The notes beneath the pieces are model-generated. The model made no database searches, was not told the origin of the DNA, and worked only from the letters and a program-made list of their open reading frames with translations. The position numbers and the translations under genes are program-made. This document shows, one piece after another, positions 8,995-18,423 of a stretch of DNA of 64,000 nt. The stretch is from Chloroflexota bacterium (GTDB lineage: Bacteria; Chloroflexota; Dehalococcoidia; JACPQD01): assembly GCA_016190665.1 (NCBI GenBank), contig JACPQD010000098.1, forward strand, positions 1-64,000. The letters are read 5' to 3'. The stretch's first letter is position 1; each line of letters begins with the position of its first letter.

Positions 8995-9588
8995 ATGACA
9001 GGCGATGTCCGAGCCATCTTCGTCCTGGTGCACCTGGTGTCCACGCTCCTGATGGCCGCCCCATTCTACATGCTGGTCATAGTCAACGAGAGGGGTCGTT
9101 TCGCCGTGCCTCCGGGGCACAACCCGGACCGCTACATGGAGAACATCATCAAGTCTCAGCCTATCCGGTGCTATGTTTACCTGGCTACGATACTGGTCAC
9201 CGGCGTCGTCATTATGCTCGGATCCACGTCGGGCTTAGGCCTTGTGTTGACCAACTGGGCTCTCGATATCAAAATAGCCGTCTTTCTTCTGCTTGTTAGC
9301 CTGCTCTCCTACGTGCACTTCGGCATCCAGCCCCAGATCGAGGCGCTGCTGGCCAAGAGCGACCCCAATGGCCTGTTGCCCGAGGCCCTGCGGCCTCAAC
9401 TGGCTGCTCTGCGGACGAGGAGAAAAAAGCTTTCTGCCACTTGCCTCTTCCTGGTGCTGACGGCGGTCATCATGGGGCTCAGGGTCTTCAACGAGTTCAG
9501 CCCCCTCCTGTTGATCGTCTTTGTCATCCTCGCCGCCCTCTTCGCCTGGAGGTCCTTCCGGACGCGAACGGCCTACGGCTGGTTCTAG
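8995..9588 (+). CDS. Integral membrane protein of unknown function, four to five helices
   Basis: The product has 197 residues. Hydrophobic segments lie near 7-28, 60-80, 87-107, 147-165 and 168-185. A basic cytoplasmic loop precedes the fourth (LRTRRKKLSA). The N-terminal half (IFVLVHLVSTLLMAAPFYMLVIVNERG, with a central VYLATILVTGVV) recalls predicted DUF2269-type membrane proteins, but I do not assign a family. It sits between the two paralogous 84-86 residue proteins, which suggests the trio works together. A strong ribosome site precedes ATG. Confidence 0.8.
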   Translation: MTGDVRAIFVLVHLVSTLLMAAPFYMLVIVNERGRFAVPPGHNPDRYMENIIKSQPIRCYVYLATILVTGVVIMLGSTSGLGLVLTNWALDIKIAVFLLLVSLLSYVHFGIQPQIEALLAKSDPNGLLPEALRPQLAALRTRRKKLSATCLFLVLTAVIMGLRVFNEFSPLLLIVFVILAALFAWRSFRTRTAYGWF

Positions 9589-9659
9589 CAGGCGCGTGCA
9601 ACAAGGTGGTCAGGGCTCTCGCTGAGAGAGCTGCCGGTTAGCCTCAGAAAGGAGGGACG

Positions 9660-9914
9660 ATGCTATTTCTCATCACGCAAGAACACACACCCGAGACCTG
9701 TCCCATCGACGCCGGGGGGCGCGAAGTGCTCCATGAGAAGCCAGGGAACGTGCCGGGGCTGGAAGTGCTGGCGGCTTATGGAGCCTATTCGGAACACACC
9801 TTGTATTACGTTGTGGAAGCCGACAACTATGAAGCCATGGACAAGTTCCTGAGGCCAGGGTTCAAACGTTGCACGAGCACCATAACCCCCATCAGCCAGT
9901 TTCTCGGTGAGTAG
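9660..9914 (+). CDS. Small conserved protein, paralogue 2
   Basis: The product has 84 residues, with AGGAGGG ending 4 bases before ATG. It shares with the protein at 8501 the opening MLFLITQ-HTPETCPIDAGGRE, the HTLYYVVEA core and the ending ITPxSQFLG. The N-terminal half is nearly invariant also at DNA level, so the duplication is recent or under strong constraint. The two Cys residues are conserved in both copies. Function is unknown. Confidence 0.85.
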   Translation: MLFLITQEHTPETCPIDAGGREVLHEKPGNVPGLEVLAAYGAYSEHTLYYVVEADNYEAMDKFLRPGFKRCTSTITPISQFLGE

Positions 9915-9991
9915 GGTGACGTTTGGTCCTACCCCCATGAATCTGCTCAGGATATCGTGACGACACAACACTTAATAGCTGAGGAGGAATC

Positions 9992-10183
9992 ATGGAATCT
10001 CATAAGTTTCTCCTTACCATCGGGGTTTGGATACTCTTCGTGGTGGGGGTCGTGTGCATTGGCATAGGGATGGCGATGTTCATGCTGGGGAAGCCGGTGG
10101 TGGACTACACAGCTCACGGATTCGGCGGTGGTGTTTTCGTTACCTTCTCAAGCGTGGTGGCCTACCTGCGCAGAAAACTGTAA
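9992..10183 (+). CDS. Small two-helix membrane protein
   Basis: The product has 63 residues. Helix 1 is about 8-31 (LTIGVWILFVVGVVCIGIGMA) and helix 2 about 42-58, ending with a basic RRKL. GAGGAGG lies 5 bases before ATG. It follows the second small paralogue by 77 bases on the same strand and is probably the last gene of the cluster starting at 8501. It is not recognised. Confidence 0.7.
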   Translation: MESHKFLLTIGVWILFVVGVVCIGIGMAMFMLGKPVVDYTAHGFGGGVFVTFSSVVAYLRRKL

Positions 10184-10317
10184 GGCGCAGAACCCCGCTC
10201 CTTTTGCGTACCACTGACGCCTGTTTCAAGCGGTAGATTGGAACTGGGCCTGGGACTCGCTCTCCGCTGGGACGGAAGGGCCTGGTTTCAATATGCTCGC
10301 GCAGCGACCTTTAACGA

Positions 10318-10351
10318 GAGTTGCCCACGCGCCATGGCGCGTGGGCAACTC
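10318..10351. terminator. Perfect 34-bp palindrome between convergent units
   Basis: GAGTTGCCCACGCGCC and its exact complement form a stem with no mismatches, between the end of the plus-strand small-protein cluster and the rpsI stop at 10378. It is well placed as a bidirectional terminator for the ribosomal cluster. Neither side has a long T tract, so termination efficiency is uncertain. Confidence 0.65.
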
Positions 10352-10377
10352 CTTACGTTTGGTTGGTGACCTGAGGA

Positions 10378-10776
10378 TTAACGTTTCGTGTACTGAGGCG
10401 CCTTGCGGGCTCGCTTCAGTCCGTACTTCTTGCGCTCCTTGACCCGCGGGTCCCGGGTCATCAGGCCTTGCTTCTTGAGCAGGGCTTTCAATGTATCGTC
10501 CGCCTCGACGAGGGCGCGAGAGACGCCGTGAGCGATCGCGCCGGCCTGGGCCGAGATGCCGCCTCCGATGACCTTGACTATGGCGTTGAACTTCCCTAAG
10601 GTGTTAGACACCCTGAAGGGTTGCATTATAGTATTTTCGAGGGACAGCCGTCCGAAGACCTCGCCCATGGGCTTACCATTGATGACCACGGCGCCGTTGC
10701 CAGGTATGAGCTTGACCCGGGCAATCGCGGTCTTTCTCCTGCCTACTGCGTAGTAGTAAGTCTGATTAGTCGTCAA
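10378..10776 (-). CDS. rpsI: 30S ribosomal protein S9
   Basis: The 132 residues begin NQTYYYAVGRRKTAIARVKL and end KYGLKRARKAPQYTKR. That C-terminal tail reaches into the decoding centre of the small subunit and is intact. Start is TTG at 10776, immediately after the rplM stop, with GGAGG 6 bases upstream. It is the last gene of the ribosomal cluster, paired with L13 as in most bacteria. Confidence 0.97.
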   Translation of the reverse strand: MTTNQTYYYAVGRRKTAIARVKLIPGNGAVVINGKPMGEVFGRLSLENTIMQPFRVSNTLGKFNAIVKVIGGGISAQAGAIAHGVSRALVEADDTLKALLKKQGLMTRDPRVKERKKYGLKRARKAPQYTKR

Positions 10777-11247
10777 CTAGGCCTCCTTCTCGGCGGGCGC
10801 CGGCCCGGCGCCCGCTGCCTGTGGCTCAGTCTTAGCCTTCACCTGAGCCTCATGGGGATGGCTCGCACCGGCATAGACCTTCAAATGCCGGAACATCCGC
10901 TCCCCCAGCCGATTCCGCGGCAACATCCCTCGTATCGCGTGTTCAACCACCCGCGTGGGATGCGCCTCCGCCAGCTTTTCATAAGTTATGCTCTTAAGGC
11001 CGTGAGGATACTGGGAGTGGCGCCAGTAGACCTTCTGGGCCGCCTTCCTGCCCGTAATCCTCACCTTATCGGCGTTGACCACGATCACCGCGTCGCCCAC
11101 ATCCAGATGGGGCGCGAAAATCGGCTTGTGCTTCCCGCGCAGCAGCTTCGCTGCCTCCGATGCCAGCCTTCCCAGCACCATGCCCGAGGCATCAATCACA
11201 TGCCACTGCCGGAAAATGTCCGCCGCTTTTGTGCTATATGTCTTCAT
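10777..11247 (-). CDS. rplM: 50S ribosomal protein L13
   Basis: The product has 156 residues with [30 protein letters not shown], the usual start of L13, and the [11 protein letters not shown] and [10 protein letters not shown] signatures. L13 binds 23S rRNA early in 50S assembly. About 15 residues at the C-terminus ([14 protein letters not shown]) extend beyond the common length and are Ala/Glu/Pro-rich. The first 14 bases overlap the end of truA in another frame. Confidence 0.97.
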   Translation of the reverse strand: MKTYSTKAADIFRQWHVIDASGMVLGRLASEAAKLLRGKHKPIFAPHLDVGDAVIVVNADKVRITGRKAAQKVYWRHSQYPHGLKSITYEKLAEAHPTRVVEHAIRGMLPRNRLGERMFRHLKVYAGASHPHEAQVKAKTEPQAAGAGPAPAEKEA

Positions 11248-12037
11248 TTGTGTTTCCTCGAAACCACGACATTTCGGGGCCGTAATCGACCCTTACCAGG
11301 CAGAGCCCCAGGGCCGGGGCGGTGGGACCCAGAGCTCCTCGTTCTCCGGAGCGGACCGCCGCCATGAAATCCTCCACCGTCATCTCACGGGAGCCCACCC
11401 TGATCAGCGCCCCTACCATCCTCCGTATTTGCTGTGGCAGAAAGGCGTTGGCGACGATGCCGAAGACGACCGACTCACCCTCTCGCCTCACACCCGCCCG
11501 CCGCACCACCCGCACCGTGCCCCGCAGCGACTTCTCGCTCGCCCCGGTGAAGGCGGCGAAATCCTGCTCCCCAACGAGGGCCTCACATGCCCGGCCCATC
11601 TCCGCCACATCAAGCGGCCTCGCCACCTGATAAGCGTAACGCCTTCGCAGCGGCGATCGAGTCACGCTGTTCAGAATCGTATACTCGTACTCCCGGCTAA
11701 TGGCGCTCCGGCGGGCATCGAAGCTCATGTCCACCCTTGCTGCCGCGCGCACTGAGATATCCTCGGGCAGATAATAGTTCAGCGCCTTGACGAACGTCTC
11801 CGGCGCCAGCTTCGAGCCCGTCTCAAAGCTAACCACCTGCCCCCGCGCATGGGCGCCACTGTCGGTCCGGCTGGCCGCTTTGATGCGAATCGGCTCGCCC
11901 GTGACCTTCCTTAGAGCTGATTCCAGCTCCCCCTGGACGGTGGGCTTGCCGCTCTGCACCTGCGAGCCCGCGTACCGGGAGCCGTCGTACTCAACGATCA
12001 GCGCCAGCTTGGCCCTCCCTGCTTCCTCTAATGGCAC
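11234..12037 (-). CDS. truA: tRNA pseudouridine(38-40) synthase TruA
   Basis: The product has 267 residues. The catalytic segment [19 protein letters not shown] carries the invariant Asp in RTDSGAHA, and the N-terminal [13 protein letters not shown] strand is typical. The enzyme isomerises uridines in the anticodon stem of tRNAs. The start is GTG 12037, preceding [18 protein letters not shown]; no clear ribosome site was seen, so it may lie slightly downstream. Placement between rplQ and rplM is common in Gram-positive and Chloroflexi-type clusters. Confidence 0.95.
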   Translation of the reverse strand: MPLEEAGRAKLALIVEYDGSRYAGSQVQSGKPTVQGELESALRKVTGEPIRIKAASRTDSGAHARGQVVSFETGSKLAPETFVKALNYYLPEDISVRAAARVDMSFDARRSAISREYEYTILNSVTRSPLRRRYAYQVARPLDVAEMGRACEALVGEQDFAAFTGASEKSLRGTVRVVRRAGVRREGESVVFGIVANAFLPQQIRRMVGALIRVGSREMTVEDFMAAVRSGERGALGPTAPALGLCLVRVDYGPEMSWFRGNTNEDI

Positions 12038-12060
12038 GCCAAGTTCCGGCCGGTCTCAGC

Positions 12061-12411
12061 CTACACCAACTCGAGCTGAGCTATGAGCGCACCGTCACCC
12101 AGGCGCGGGCCAAGCTTCGTCATCCTCGTGTAGCCCCCTGCCCTTTCGGCATACCTCTTGCCCAGAATCTCGAAAACCTTGGCCACCACCTTTTCATCGG
12201 TAATAACGGTCATGGCTTGCCGTCTGGCATGAAGGTCGCCCTGCTTGCCGAGGCTGATAACCTTCTCCGCCATACCGCGGATTTCCTTAGCCTTGGCCTC
12301 GGTGGTCTGGATCTTCTCGTATCTGAGAAGGTCAGTCACCAGATTACGGTACATAGCCAACCTGTGGTCCGTTGGCCTGCCGAACTTTCGACCACCAACC
12401 TGGTGTCTCAT
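12061..12411 (-). CDS. rplQ: 50S ribosomal protein L17
   Basis: The 116 residues begin [20 protein letters not shown], the usual L17 start. The ATG at 12411 shares its first base with the rpoA stop (TGATG), which implies translational coupling. An in-frame GTG one codon earlier is less likely. L17 lies by the peptide exit tunnel. Confidence 0.96.
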   Translation of the reverse strand: MRHQVGGRKFGRPTDHRLAMYRNLVTDLLRYEKIQTTEAKAKEIRGMAEKVISLGKQGDLHARRQAMTVITDEKVVAKVFEILGKRYAERAGGYTRMTKLGPRLGDGALIAQLELV

Positions 12412-13493
12412 CACTCTTTCTCCTGAGGCGGTTCTTCAGGCTGCCCCATTCCTTCGGCGTCATCGTCTGGCTCGGTGGCGCCCTCTGCCTCCGCCGGGCC
12501 TTCCACGTTTTCATCCGCCGTCTCGTCTCCGGTCCCAACCTCGGCCACCTCCCCAGACAACGTGGCGCCAGCGGGCAGCAGACCCATGGATTGCAGCCGC
12601 TCATGAAGCTCCTGCAAGGACTTCTGTCCGAAGTTCTTAATCTTGAGCAGGTCTTCCTCGTTCATCTCCAGGATCTCACCCACCTTGGTGACGTTGGCCC
12701 GGCGTAGACAGTTGAAGGTACGGACCGAAAGGTTCAACTGCTCAACCGGGATATCGTACTGCTCCTGAGTCAATGAGTCTGCCAGGGTAGGCTTGCCCGG
12801 GGTCGGGGAGGCCGTTCTGCCCAACCCGCGGAACAATTCGAACTGCCTTAGCAGAGTCTCGGCGGCCTTCCTCACCGCGTCGAGAGGCGTCAAGGTGCCA
12901 TCCGTCCAGACTTCGAGCGTCAGGGAATCGTAGTTGGTGACCTGCCCAACTCGAGTTGGCTTGATGGAGTAGTTCACCTTGCGCACTGGCGTAAAGATGG
13001 CATCCACCGGAAGAACACCTATGGGCAGGCCGTTGCCGTAAGTCGCCGGCACGTACCCTTTGCCGTGCTCCACATTGAACTCCACCGTCAGTCTGCCCTC
13101 ATCTGCGCTCATGGTGGCAAGATAGAGCTCCGGGTTGATGATCTCGAAATCCGCTGAAGGAACGATATCGCCAGCCACAATCTGGCCTTCGCCGCTGACA
13201 TCGAGCGTCATTTTGCCCGGTCTATCAGTCAGGGCTCGCAATCGGATTTCCTTCACGTTCAGCAAGAACTCTACAGTATCCTCTTTCAAATAGGGGATAG
13301 CAGAGAAGTCGTGGTCAACGCCGTCGATCTTCACCCACGTCACCGCCACCCCGGGTATCGAACTCAAGAGGACTCGTCGCAGGGCGTTGCCCAGGGTAAC
13401 GCCGAAGCCCGGCTCCAGGGGCTCCGCCACGAAGCGGCCGTAGTTCTCTCTGCTCTCTTCTGTTTCAATCTTGGGCTCTTCAGTCTCAAACAA
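12411..13493 (-). CDS. rpoA: DNA-directed RNA polymerase alpha subunit
   Basis: The amino-terminal dimerisation domain ([32 protein letters not shown]) and the C-terminal DNA-binding domain ([25 protein letters not shown]) are both complete. I chose TTG 13493 because GAGGTGG lies 5 bases upstream and the protein then starts like its relatives ([18 protein letters not shown]). An ATG at 13565, inside rpsD, would add 24 residues without a ribosome site. About 60 residues after the C-terminal domain form an acidic tail (EDDDAEG-type composition) of unknown role. It is placed between rpsD and rplQ as usual. Confidence 0.96.
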   Translation of the reverse strand: MFETEEPKIETEESRENYGRFVAEPLEPGFGVTLGNALRRVLLSSIPGVAVTWVKIDGVDHDFSAIPYLKEDTVEFLLNVKEIRLRALTDRPGKMTLDVSGEGQIVAGDIVPSADFEIINPELYLATMSADEGRLTVEFNVEHGKGYVPATYGNGLPIGVLPVDAIFTPVRKVNYSIKPTRVGQVTNYDSLTLEVWTDGTLTPLDAVRKAAETLLRQFELFRGLGRTASPTPGKPTLADSLTQEQYDIPVEQLNLSVRTFNCLRRANVTKVGEILEMNEEDLLKIKNFGQKSLQELHERLQSMGLLPAGATLSGEVAEVGTGDETADENVEGPAEAEGATEPDDDAEGMGQPEEPPQEKE

Positions 13494-13549
13494 AGGGACC
13501 ACCTCAGAATCCAGAAGAGGGACCCCGACTCGCCGCGGGGCCGCCTCTA

Positions 13550-14176
13550 CTACCTTGAATACCATTCTACGATCAGATGCTCGTCGACGGTGGTGTCTAT
13601 ATCGCTCCGGCTGGGTAGGCTCACCACCCGTCCGGTAAGCGTCTGCATATCCAGACTGAGCCAGGATGGGATGGCTTTGCTCTGGATGTCCCGCGCCACA
13701 GTCTTGTAGAGCTCGCTCCTGATGCTAGCAGGCATCCAGGATATGGTGTCACCGACCTTGACTATAGCTGATGGGATATCAGTCTTGCGGTTGTTCAAGG
13801 CGATATGCCCGTGCCGGACCAATTGCCTGGCCTGGGCCCGGGATTCAGCGAAGCCAAGCCGGTGGACGACATTGTCCAGCCGCCGCTCAAGAAGCTGAAG
13901 CAGCACCTCGCCCGTGATCCCCGGGCGACTCTCCGCCTCTCCGAAGATCTTACGGAACTGTCGTTCCAGGATGCCATATACGAATCTGGCTCGCTGCTTC
14001 TCTCGCAACTGTATGCCGCGCTCCGAAAGCTTACGCCTCCGCGCCAGGTGCGGCCCGGGCGGTGTGCCACGCCTCTCCACGGCGCACTTGGCGGTGAGGC
14101 ACCTGTCGCCCTTGAGCAGCAACTTATCACCTAATCTGCGGCACAAACGGCAAACGGGACCTGTGTAACGTGCCAT
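13550..14176 (-). CDS. rpsD: 30S ribosomal protein S4
   Basis: The 208 residues show MARYTGPVCRLCRRLGDKLLLKGDRC with paired cysteines, the zinc-binding form of S4, and an S4 RNA-binding domain (RRLDNVVHRLGFAESRAQARQLVRHGHI). S4 starts 30S assembly on 16S rRNA. The gene follows rpsK by 38 bases and precedes rpoA, the alpha operon order. The extended rpoA frame would overlap its 3' end. Confidence 0.97.
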   Translation of the reverse strand: MARYTGPVCRLCRRLGDKLLLKGDRCLTAKCAVERRGTPPGPHLARRRKLSERGIQLREKQRARFVYGILERQFRKIFGEAESRPGITGEVLLQLLERRLDNVVHRLGFAESRAQARQLVRHGHIALNNRKTDIPSAIVKVGDTISWMPASIRSELYKTVARDIQSKAIPSWLSLDMQTLTGRVVSLPSRSDIDTTVDEHLIVEWYSR

Positions 14177-14214
14177 AGTTCCTCCTTAACCACAACTCAC
14201 AACCCGGGCGCCCA

Positions 14215-14607
14215 TTACACGCGCCTTCGCTTCGGCGGCCGGCACCCGTTATGGGGCATCGGAGTAACGTCCCTGATGCTGGTGACGTTGAGGCCCGAAG
14301 CCTGGAGGGAACGGATGGCCGCCTCGCGACCGCTACCGGGTCCCTTTACGTAAACGTCAACCTGCCTCATGCCGTGCTCCATGGCGCGCCGCGCGGCGCC
14401 TTCGGCCGCGAGACCTGCCGCGTAGGGCGTACCCTTTCGCGAACCCTTAAATCCAGTGGCTCCCGCGGTGCCTGACGATAGGGCGTTTCCATTGGGGTCA
14501 GTTATGGTAATGACAGTATTGTTAAAAGTGGACCGAATGTAGGCGTTGCCCTTGGGAACGATTCTTCGCTCCCGTCTCTTGACCTTGGGCGCTTTCTTTT
14601 CCGGCAT
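14215..14607 (-). CDS. rpsK: 30S ribosomal protein S11
   Basis: The 130 residues contain [20 protein letters not shown] and end [17 protein letters not shown], both typical of S11, which binds the platform of the 30S subunit. ATG 14607 has an AGGAGA-type ribosome site. It lies 44 bases downstream of rpsM. Confidence 0.97.
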   Translation of the reverse strand: MPEKKAPKVKRRERRIVPKGNAYIRSTFNNTVITITDPNGNALSSGTAGATGFKGSRKGTPYAAGLAAEGAARRAMEHGMRQVDVYVKGPGSGREAAIRSLQASGLNVTSIRDVTPMPHNGCRPPKRRRV

Positions 14608-14651
14608 ATCTTTCTCCTGTCCCCCCCGATGAAATCCGGGAGAACGCCATC

Positions 14652-15035
14652 TTACTTCTTGCTCACTGAGCGCCGTCGTCCGGCCACGGTCTTCCTGGCG
14701 CCTCTCTTGGTGCGAGCGTTGGTTCGGGTGCGCTGGCCGCGCACCGGCAAGCCGCGCCGGTGTCTCATCCCACGGTAGCTCCCGATCTCCACCAGGCGCT
14801 TTATGTTCAAGTTGACTTCCCGCCGGAGGTCACCTTCAACGGTGTATTCCTTGTCAATGACCTCACGAATGCGGTTAATTTCGTCTTCCGTAAGGTCCTT
14901 GACTTTAATCTCAGGGCGGACGCCAGTCTTTGCCAGGATCTTCGCACTTAAGGTTGGCCCTATACCGTAAATATAGCGTAGGGCGATCTCGACATGTTTC
15001 TCGTTAGGGACATCTACACCGGCGATACGTGCCAT
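14652..15035 (-). CDS. rpsM: 30S ribosomal protein S13
   Basis: The 127 residues begin [21 protein letters not shown] and include [11 protein letters not shown] and [25 protein letters not shown], the tRNA-contacting basic tail. S13 forms bridges to the 50S subunit. It follows rpmJ by 22 bases. Confidence 0.97.
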   Translation of the reverse strand: MARIAGVDVPNEKHVEIALRYIYGIGPTLSAKILAKTGVRPEIKVKDLTEDEINRIREVIDKEYTVEGDLRREVNLNIKRLVEIGSYRGMRHRRGLPVRGQRTRTNARTKRGARKTVAGRRRSVSKK

Positions 15036-15057
15036 GTGCCCTCCTCTCAGGCTCTAA

Positions 15058-15171
15058 CTAGCCCTGCCTTTGCTTGTGCTTGGGGTTCTCGCAGATAACC
15101 CGCACCACGCCCTCACGCTTGACGATTTTGCATTTTTCGCAGCGTTTCTTCACTGAAGCACTTACTTTCAT
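15058..15171 (-). CDS. rpmJ: 50S ribosomal protein L36
   Basis: A very short gene of 37 codons: [20 protein letters not shown] then a C-terminal half ending KHKQRQG. The pattern CxxC, Cys and His (RCEKC, IC, H) is the zinc-ribbon form of L36. It sits between infA and rpsM, the usual place. Reading rests on direct translation of the minus strand. Confidence 0.95.
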   Translation of the reverse strand: MKVSASVKKRCEKCKIVKREGVVRVICENPKHKQRQG

Positions 15172-15191
15172 TATGACAACCCCTTCTTGCA

Positions 15192-15319
15192 TGATGAGTG
15201 ATGAATGATAAAGGATGGGAGCGGTCAGCTTTCAGCCATCAGCATTCAGCCTCGGGAAAAGCTGATCGCTGACCGCTGATGGCTCTTTCATCATTCATCA
15301 TTCCGCATTCATCATTTGA
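15192..15319. repeat. Cluster of four heptanucleotide tracts inside the ribosomal cluster
   Basis: Tract 15192-15219 is TGATGAG TGATGAA TGATAAA GGATGGG. Tract 15224-15251 is GTCAGCT TTCAGCC ATCAGCA TTCAGCC. Tract 15261-15288 is GCTGATC GCTGACC GCTGATG GCTCTTT. Tract 15292-15319 is CATTCAT CATTCCG CATTCAT CATTTGA. The last tract runs through the infA stop codon (15312-15314). The two middle tracts are complementary and could fold into a long imperfect hairpin in the polycistronic message. Confidence 0.88.
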
Positions 15320-15530
15320 ACCGGTAGGTAATCCGACCACGAGTCAGGTCGTAGGGGGAGAGTTCCACAAGCACCCTGTCCCCAGGCAGTATCCTTATGA
15401 AGTGGAGACGGATCTTGCCCGAAACGTGGGCCAGAACCTTGTGCCCGTTGGTCAGCTCCACCCGAAACATGGCGTTGGGCAGGGATTCGAGCACCTTTCC
15501 TTCAACTTCAATCGTATCCTTTTTCGGCAT
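15312..15530 (-). CDS. infA: Translation initiation factor IF-1
   Basis: The 72 residues form the single OB-fold: [23 protein letters not shown], then [19 protein letters not shown] and [15 protein letters not shown]-1 occupies the A site of the 30S subunit during initiation. Length is exactly that of the family. The final codons and stop coincide with a CATTCAT-type heptad tract. Confidence 0.97.
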   Translation of the reverse strand: MPKKDTIEVEGKVLESLPNAMFRVELTNGHKVLAHVSGKIRLHFIRILPGDRVLVELSPYDLTRGRITYRFK

Positions 15531-15557
15531 ATAACCGGGCTCTCTCTCCTTTGCGGC

Positions 15558-16328
15558 CTAAGGCACCTCCGGAACGCTCCACGGGCGGGTCAGTATCTCC
15601 GCTTCCCGGTCAGCAATGGCAATGGTATGCTCGAAGTGCGCCGAGAGCTTACCATCCAGCGTGACCACTGTCCAATCGTTCTCCGCCACGCGGGTCCTCC
15701 AACCGCCGACGTTGACCATAGGTTCCAGGGCCAGGGTCATGCCTTTCACCAGGCGAGGACCCATCCCCCTGGCCCCGAAGTTGGGTACGTTCGGCTCCTC
15801 ATGCATATTCCGGCCGATCCCGTGCCCCACATACTCCTTCACCACCGAGAACCCTCTGGACTCTGCGTACCGCTGTATGGCGGCAGATATGTCTCCCAGG
15901 CGCCTGCCCAGCCGGGCCGCTCTGATTCCTTCTGCCAGAGCCCCTTCGGTCGTCTCTATCAGCCTCTTAACCGCCGGCGATATCTCTCCGACGCCGACGG
16001 TCACCGCCGCGTCCCCATGAAAGCCCTCCCAGATCGCCCCCACATCCAGGGAGACGATATCCCCTTCGCGGAGCCTCCGCTCGCCTGGAATGCCGTGGAC
16101 CACCTCTTCGTTTATTGAGATGCAGACGGAGGCCGGAAAGCCTCGATAACCCTTGAAAGAGGGGATTCCCCCCCGTTGGCTGATCTCCCGGTTTGCGATC
16201 TCATCCAGTTCTGCGGTTCTCAATCCCGGCTGTACCGCTGCCACCAGAGCTGCCAGCGTCTCGGCCACTATCCGCCCCGCCTGACGCATGAGCTCGACTT
16301 CCTGGGGCGACTTTATGATTATTGCCAT
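15558..16328 (-). CDS. map: Type I methionine aminopeptidase
   Basis: The product has 256 residues. Metal ligands lie in SLDVGAIWEGFHGDAAVTVGVG (two Asp) and near YVGHGIGRNMHEEPNVPNFG, and the final Glu is in HFEHTIAI. The enzyme removes the initiator Met from nascent proteins. There is no N-terminal extension, as for bacterial type Ia. It lies between adk and infA as in many spc operons. Confidence 0.97.
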   Translation of the reverse strand: MAIIIKSPQEVELMRQAGRIVAETLAALVAAVQPGLRTAELDEIANREISQRGGIPSFKGYRGFPASVCISINEEVVHGIPGERRLREGDIVSLDVGAIWEGFHGDAAVTVGVGEISPAVKRLIETTEGALAEGIRAARLGRRLGDISAAIQRYAESRGFSVVKEYVGHGIGRNMHEEPNVPNFGARGMGPRLVKGMTLALEPMVNVGGWRTRVAENDWTVVTLDGKLSAHFEHTIAIADREAEILTRPWSVPEVP

Positions 16329-16357
16329 TCCGTCGAGGGCTCTCTCCGCTCCTCAAA

Positions 16358-16999
16358 TCACCTCAGGACGGCCAGCGAATCTTCTGCCACTTTCTGAATG
16401 GCCTGGTTGCCATCGACTTCCACCAGCTTGCCAGCTTCGGTGTAATAGCCCATAAGGGGCATGGTCTGCGCGAAATATACTTCCAGCCGCTTCTGGGCCG
16501 TCTCGAGCGTGTCATCCGCGCGCTGGTACAATTCCCCGTCGCAGCGATCACACCTGCCGGCGACTCTCGGCGGATTGGTTATGGTATGGTAGGGCGTCTG
16601 GCACTTGCGGCAAAGCCACCGGCCGCTCAGACGGCGCAACAGCTCATCGCTGGGCACCTTTATGTAGAGCACCCTGTCGATCTGCTTGCCCAGAGAGAGA
16701 AGCGCCTCGTCCAGCGCCCTGGCCTGCCCCAGCGTCCTGGGGAAGCCGTCCAGAATGCACCCCTGGGCGCAATCGGCCGCAGCGATGCGCTCCAGGATCA
16801 TGCGAACCGTCACTTCATCGGGAACCAGAGCGCCCTTTTCCATATATGACTTGGCCAGCAGCCCCAGCTCTGTCCCCTTCGCTTGCGCCTCTCGGAAGAG
16901 GTCTCCTGTCGAAACATGAGTCAGCCCCAGCTCTTTAGAGAGTATCTCCGCCTGAGTTCCCTTGCCGGCCCCCGGGGCGCCCAGCAGTATTATGTACAA
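16358..16999 (-). CDS. adk: Adenylate kinase, zinc-lid form
   Basis: The product has 213 residues. The P-loop is GAPGAGKGTQ (residues 7-16), and the AMP-binding DGFPRTLGQA is present. The LID holds a four-cysteine zinc site (CRKCQTPYHTI ... CDRCDGELYQR). It interconverts ATP plus AMP with two ADP. Start is TTG at 16999 with AAGGA upstream. Zinc-lid enzymes are typical of Gram-positive and deep-branching bacteria. Confidence 0.97.
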   Translation of the reverse strand: MYIILLGAPGAGKGTQAEILSKELGLTHVSTGDLFREAQAKGTELGLLAKSYMEKGALVPDEVTVRMILERIAAADCAQGCILDGFPRTLGQARALDEALLSLGKQIDRVLYIKVPSDELLRRLSGRWLCRKCQTPYHTITNPPRVAGRCDRCDGELYQRADDTLETAQKRLEVYFAQTMPLMGYYTEAGKLVEVDGNQAIQKVAEDSLAVLR

Positions 17000-17028
17000 T
17001 TGCTGTAGTTCGTTCCTTCAACGCAGCT

Positions 17029-17081
17029 ATCAGCAGTCAGCCATCAGCTTGCTGACCGCTGAATGGTGACCGCTGAACGCT
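17029..17081. repeat. Heptanucleotide tracts between secY and adk
   Basis: ATCAGCA GTCAGCC ATCAGCT (17029-17049) is followed by the complementary series GCTGACC GCTGAAT GGTGACC GCTGAAC GCT (17051-17081). The two halves could pair as a hairpin directly after the secY stop, which starts at 17080 and overlaps the last unit. Confidence 0.85.
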
Positions 17082-18423
17082 ATTTTATGAACCCCTCATA
17101 ATGCCGCATGAGGAGTTGGGCCTCAAGCTGCTTCATGGTGTCCAGCACCACGCCGACAACAATCAGAAGGCCGGTACTGCTGAGCTGCAGCGCCTGAACG
17201 CCCGTCAACAACTTCGCGAAGTAGGGCATAACAGCAATCACGCCCAGGAAGACCGCGCCTCCCCAGGTGATCCGGGTAAGCACTTTGTTCAGGTATTCGG
17301 CTGTTGGACGGCCGGGCCGGATCCCTGGTATGAAGCCGCCGTGCTTTTGCAGGTTGTCCGCCAGGTTTTGCTGCTGAAAGATGACCATGGTATAGAAGAA
17401 GGTGAACCCCAGAACCAGCAAGAAGTAGACCGCCCAGTAGAAGAAATGGACCCCGCTGAACAGATCGCTGATAGTTCGGGCAATGCTGGCGACCGTCTCA
17501 TTGCCGGAGACGGTGAAGTAGCTGGCGATTGTGCCAGGCAATATCATCATGGACATGGCGAAGATCAGGGGGATCATCCCGGCGGAGTTGACCCGTAGAG
17601 GGATATGGCTGGCCCCAGCCTGGCGGTACATCCGGCCCCCTCTGAAGAGACTCCGGGCATATTGAACCGGTATGCGTCTCTGCGCCTCCTGTACCACCAC
17701 TATGCTGGCCACGGTGAGTATCCCAAGCGCCACGAAGGTCACGATGCCCGGACTCAACAAGCTCTCGACCATGCTGGGCCCGGTAATCATGGATTGCTGT
17801 ACCATTTGCGGCAGTCCGGCGACGATGCCGCCGAAGATTATGATCGAGATGCCGTTGCCGATGCCGTTCTCGTCGATGAGCTTGCCCATCCATACCAGGA
17901 AGAGCGTTCCCGCGGCCATGGACAGAATCATCGCCAGCGTGGGCATCAGGTTATCGCCGGAAAGGCTCACGCCCTTAAGTATTCCCTGGCTCTGAAGAAG
18001 CACCAACTGGCCGTAGCCCTCAAGGGCTGCCAACGGCACCGTCAGCCAGTGGGTGTACTGGTTGATCTTCATTCGCCCGGCTTCACCCTCCTTGGACAGG
18101 GCTTCGAGCTGAGGGATGACCGGCACCATCAACTGCATAATGATGGACGCAGTGATATAGGGATAGACGCCCATGGCGGCAACGCTCATGTTGCGCATAG
18201 CTCCGCCGCTGAAGAGGTCCATCATACCGAGAAGCTGGTTGTTCCGGAACACCTCTTGCAAGGCCGCCACATCCACTCCAGGCACAGGCACGTGGGCGAT
18301 GAAGCGGAAGATAACCAGCATGCCAAAAGTAAAGAGCAGCTTGCCCCTCAGGTCGGGAAGACCAAAGGCGTCGATCATGGCCTGGAGTAATCGCGGTTTG
18401 CTAGGCGCTTGCGGCTGTCGCAT
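17080..18423 (-). CDS. secY: Protein translocase subunit SecY
   Basis: The product has 447 residues and ten predicted membrane helices. It carries the SecY signatures [21 protein letters not shown] and the helix following [12 protein letters not shown], plus the cytoplasmic loop [11 protein letters not shown]. SecY is the channel of the Sec system. I chose ATG 18423 ([20 protein letters not shown]); an upstream in-frame start at 18447 would overlap rplO further. The first 23 bases overlap the rplO 3' end. The C-terminus coincides with a heptad repeat. Confidence 0.96.
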   Translation of the reverse strand: MRQPQAPSKPRLLQAMIDAFGLPDLRGKLLFTFGMLVIFRFIAHVPVPGVDVAALQEVFRNNQLLGMMDLFSGGAMRNMSVAAMGVYPYITASIIMQLMVPVIPQLEALSKEGEAGRMKINQYTHWLTVPLAALEGYGQLVLLQSQGILKGVSLSGDNLMPTLAMILSMAAGTLFLVWMGKLIDENGIGNGISIIIFGGIVAGLPQMVQQSMITGPSMVESLLSPGIVTFVALGILTVASIVVVQEAQRRIPVQYARSLFRGGRMYRQAGASHIPLRVNSAGMIPLIFAMSMMILPGTIASYFTVSGNETVASIARTISDLFSGVHFFYWAVYFLLVLGFTFFYTMVIFQQQNLADNLQKHGGFIPGIRPGRPTAEYLNKVLTRITWGGAVFLGVIAVMPYFAKLLTGVQALQLSSTGLLIVVGVVLDTMKQLEAQLLMRHYEGFIK

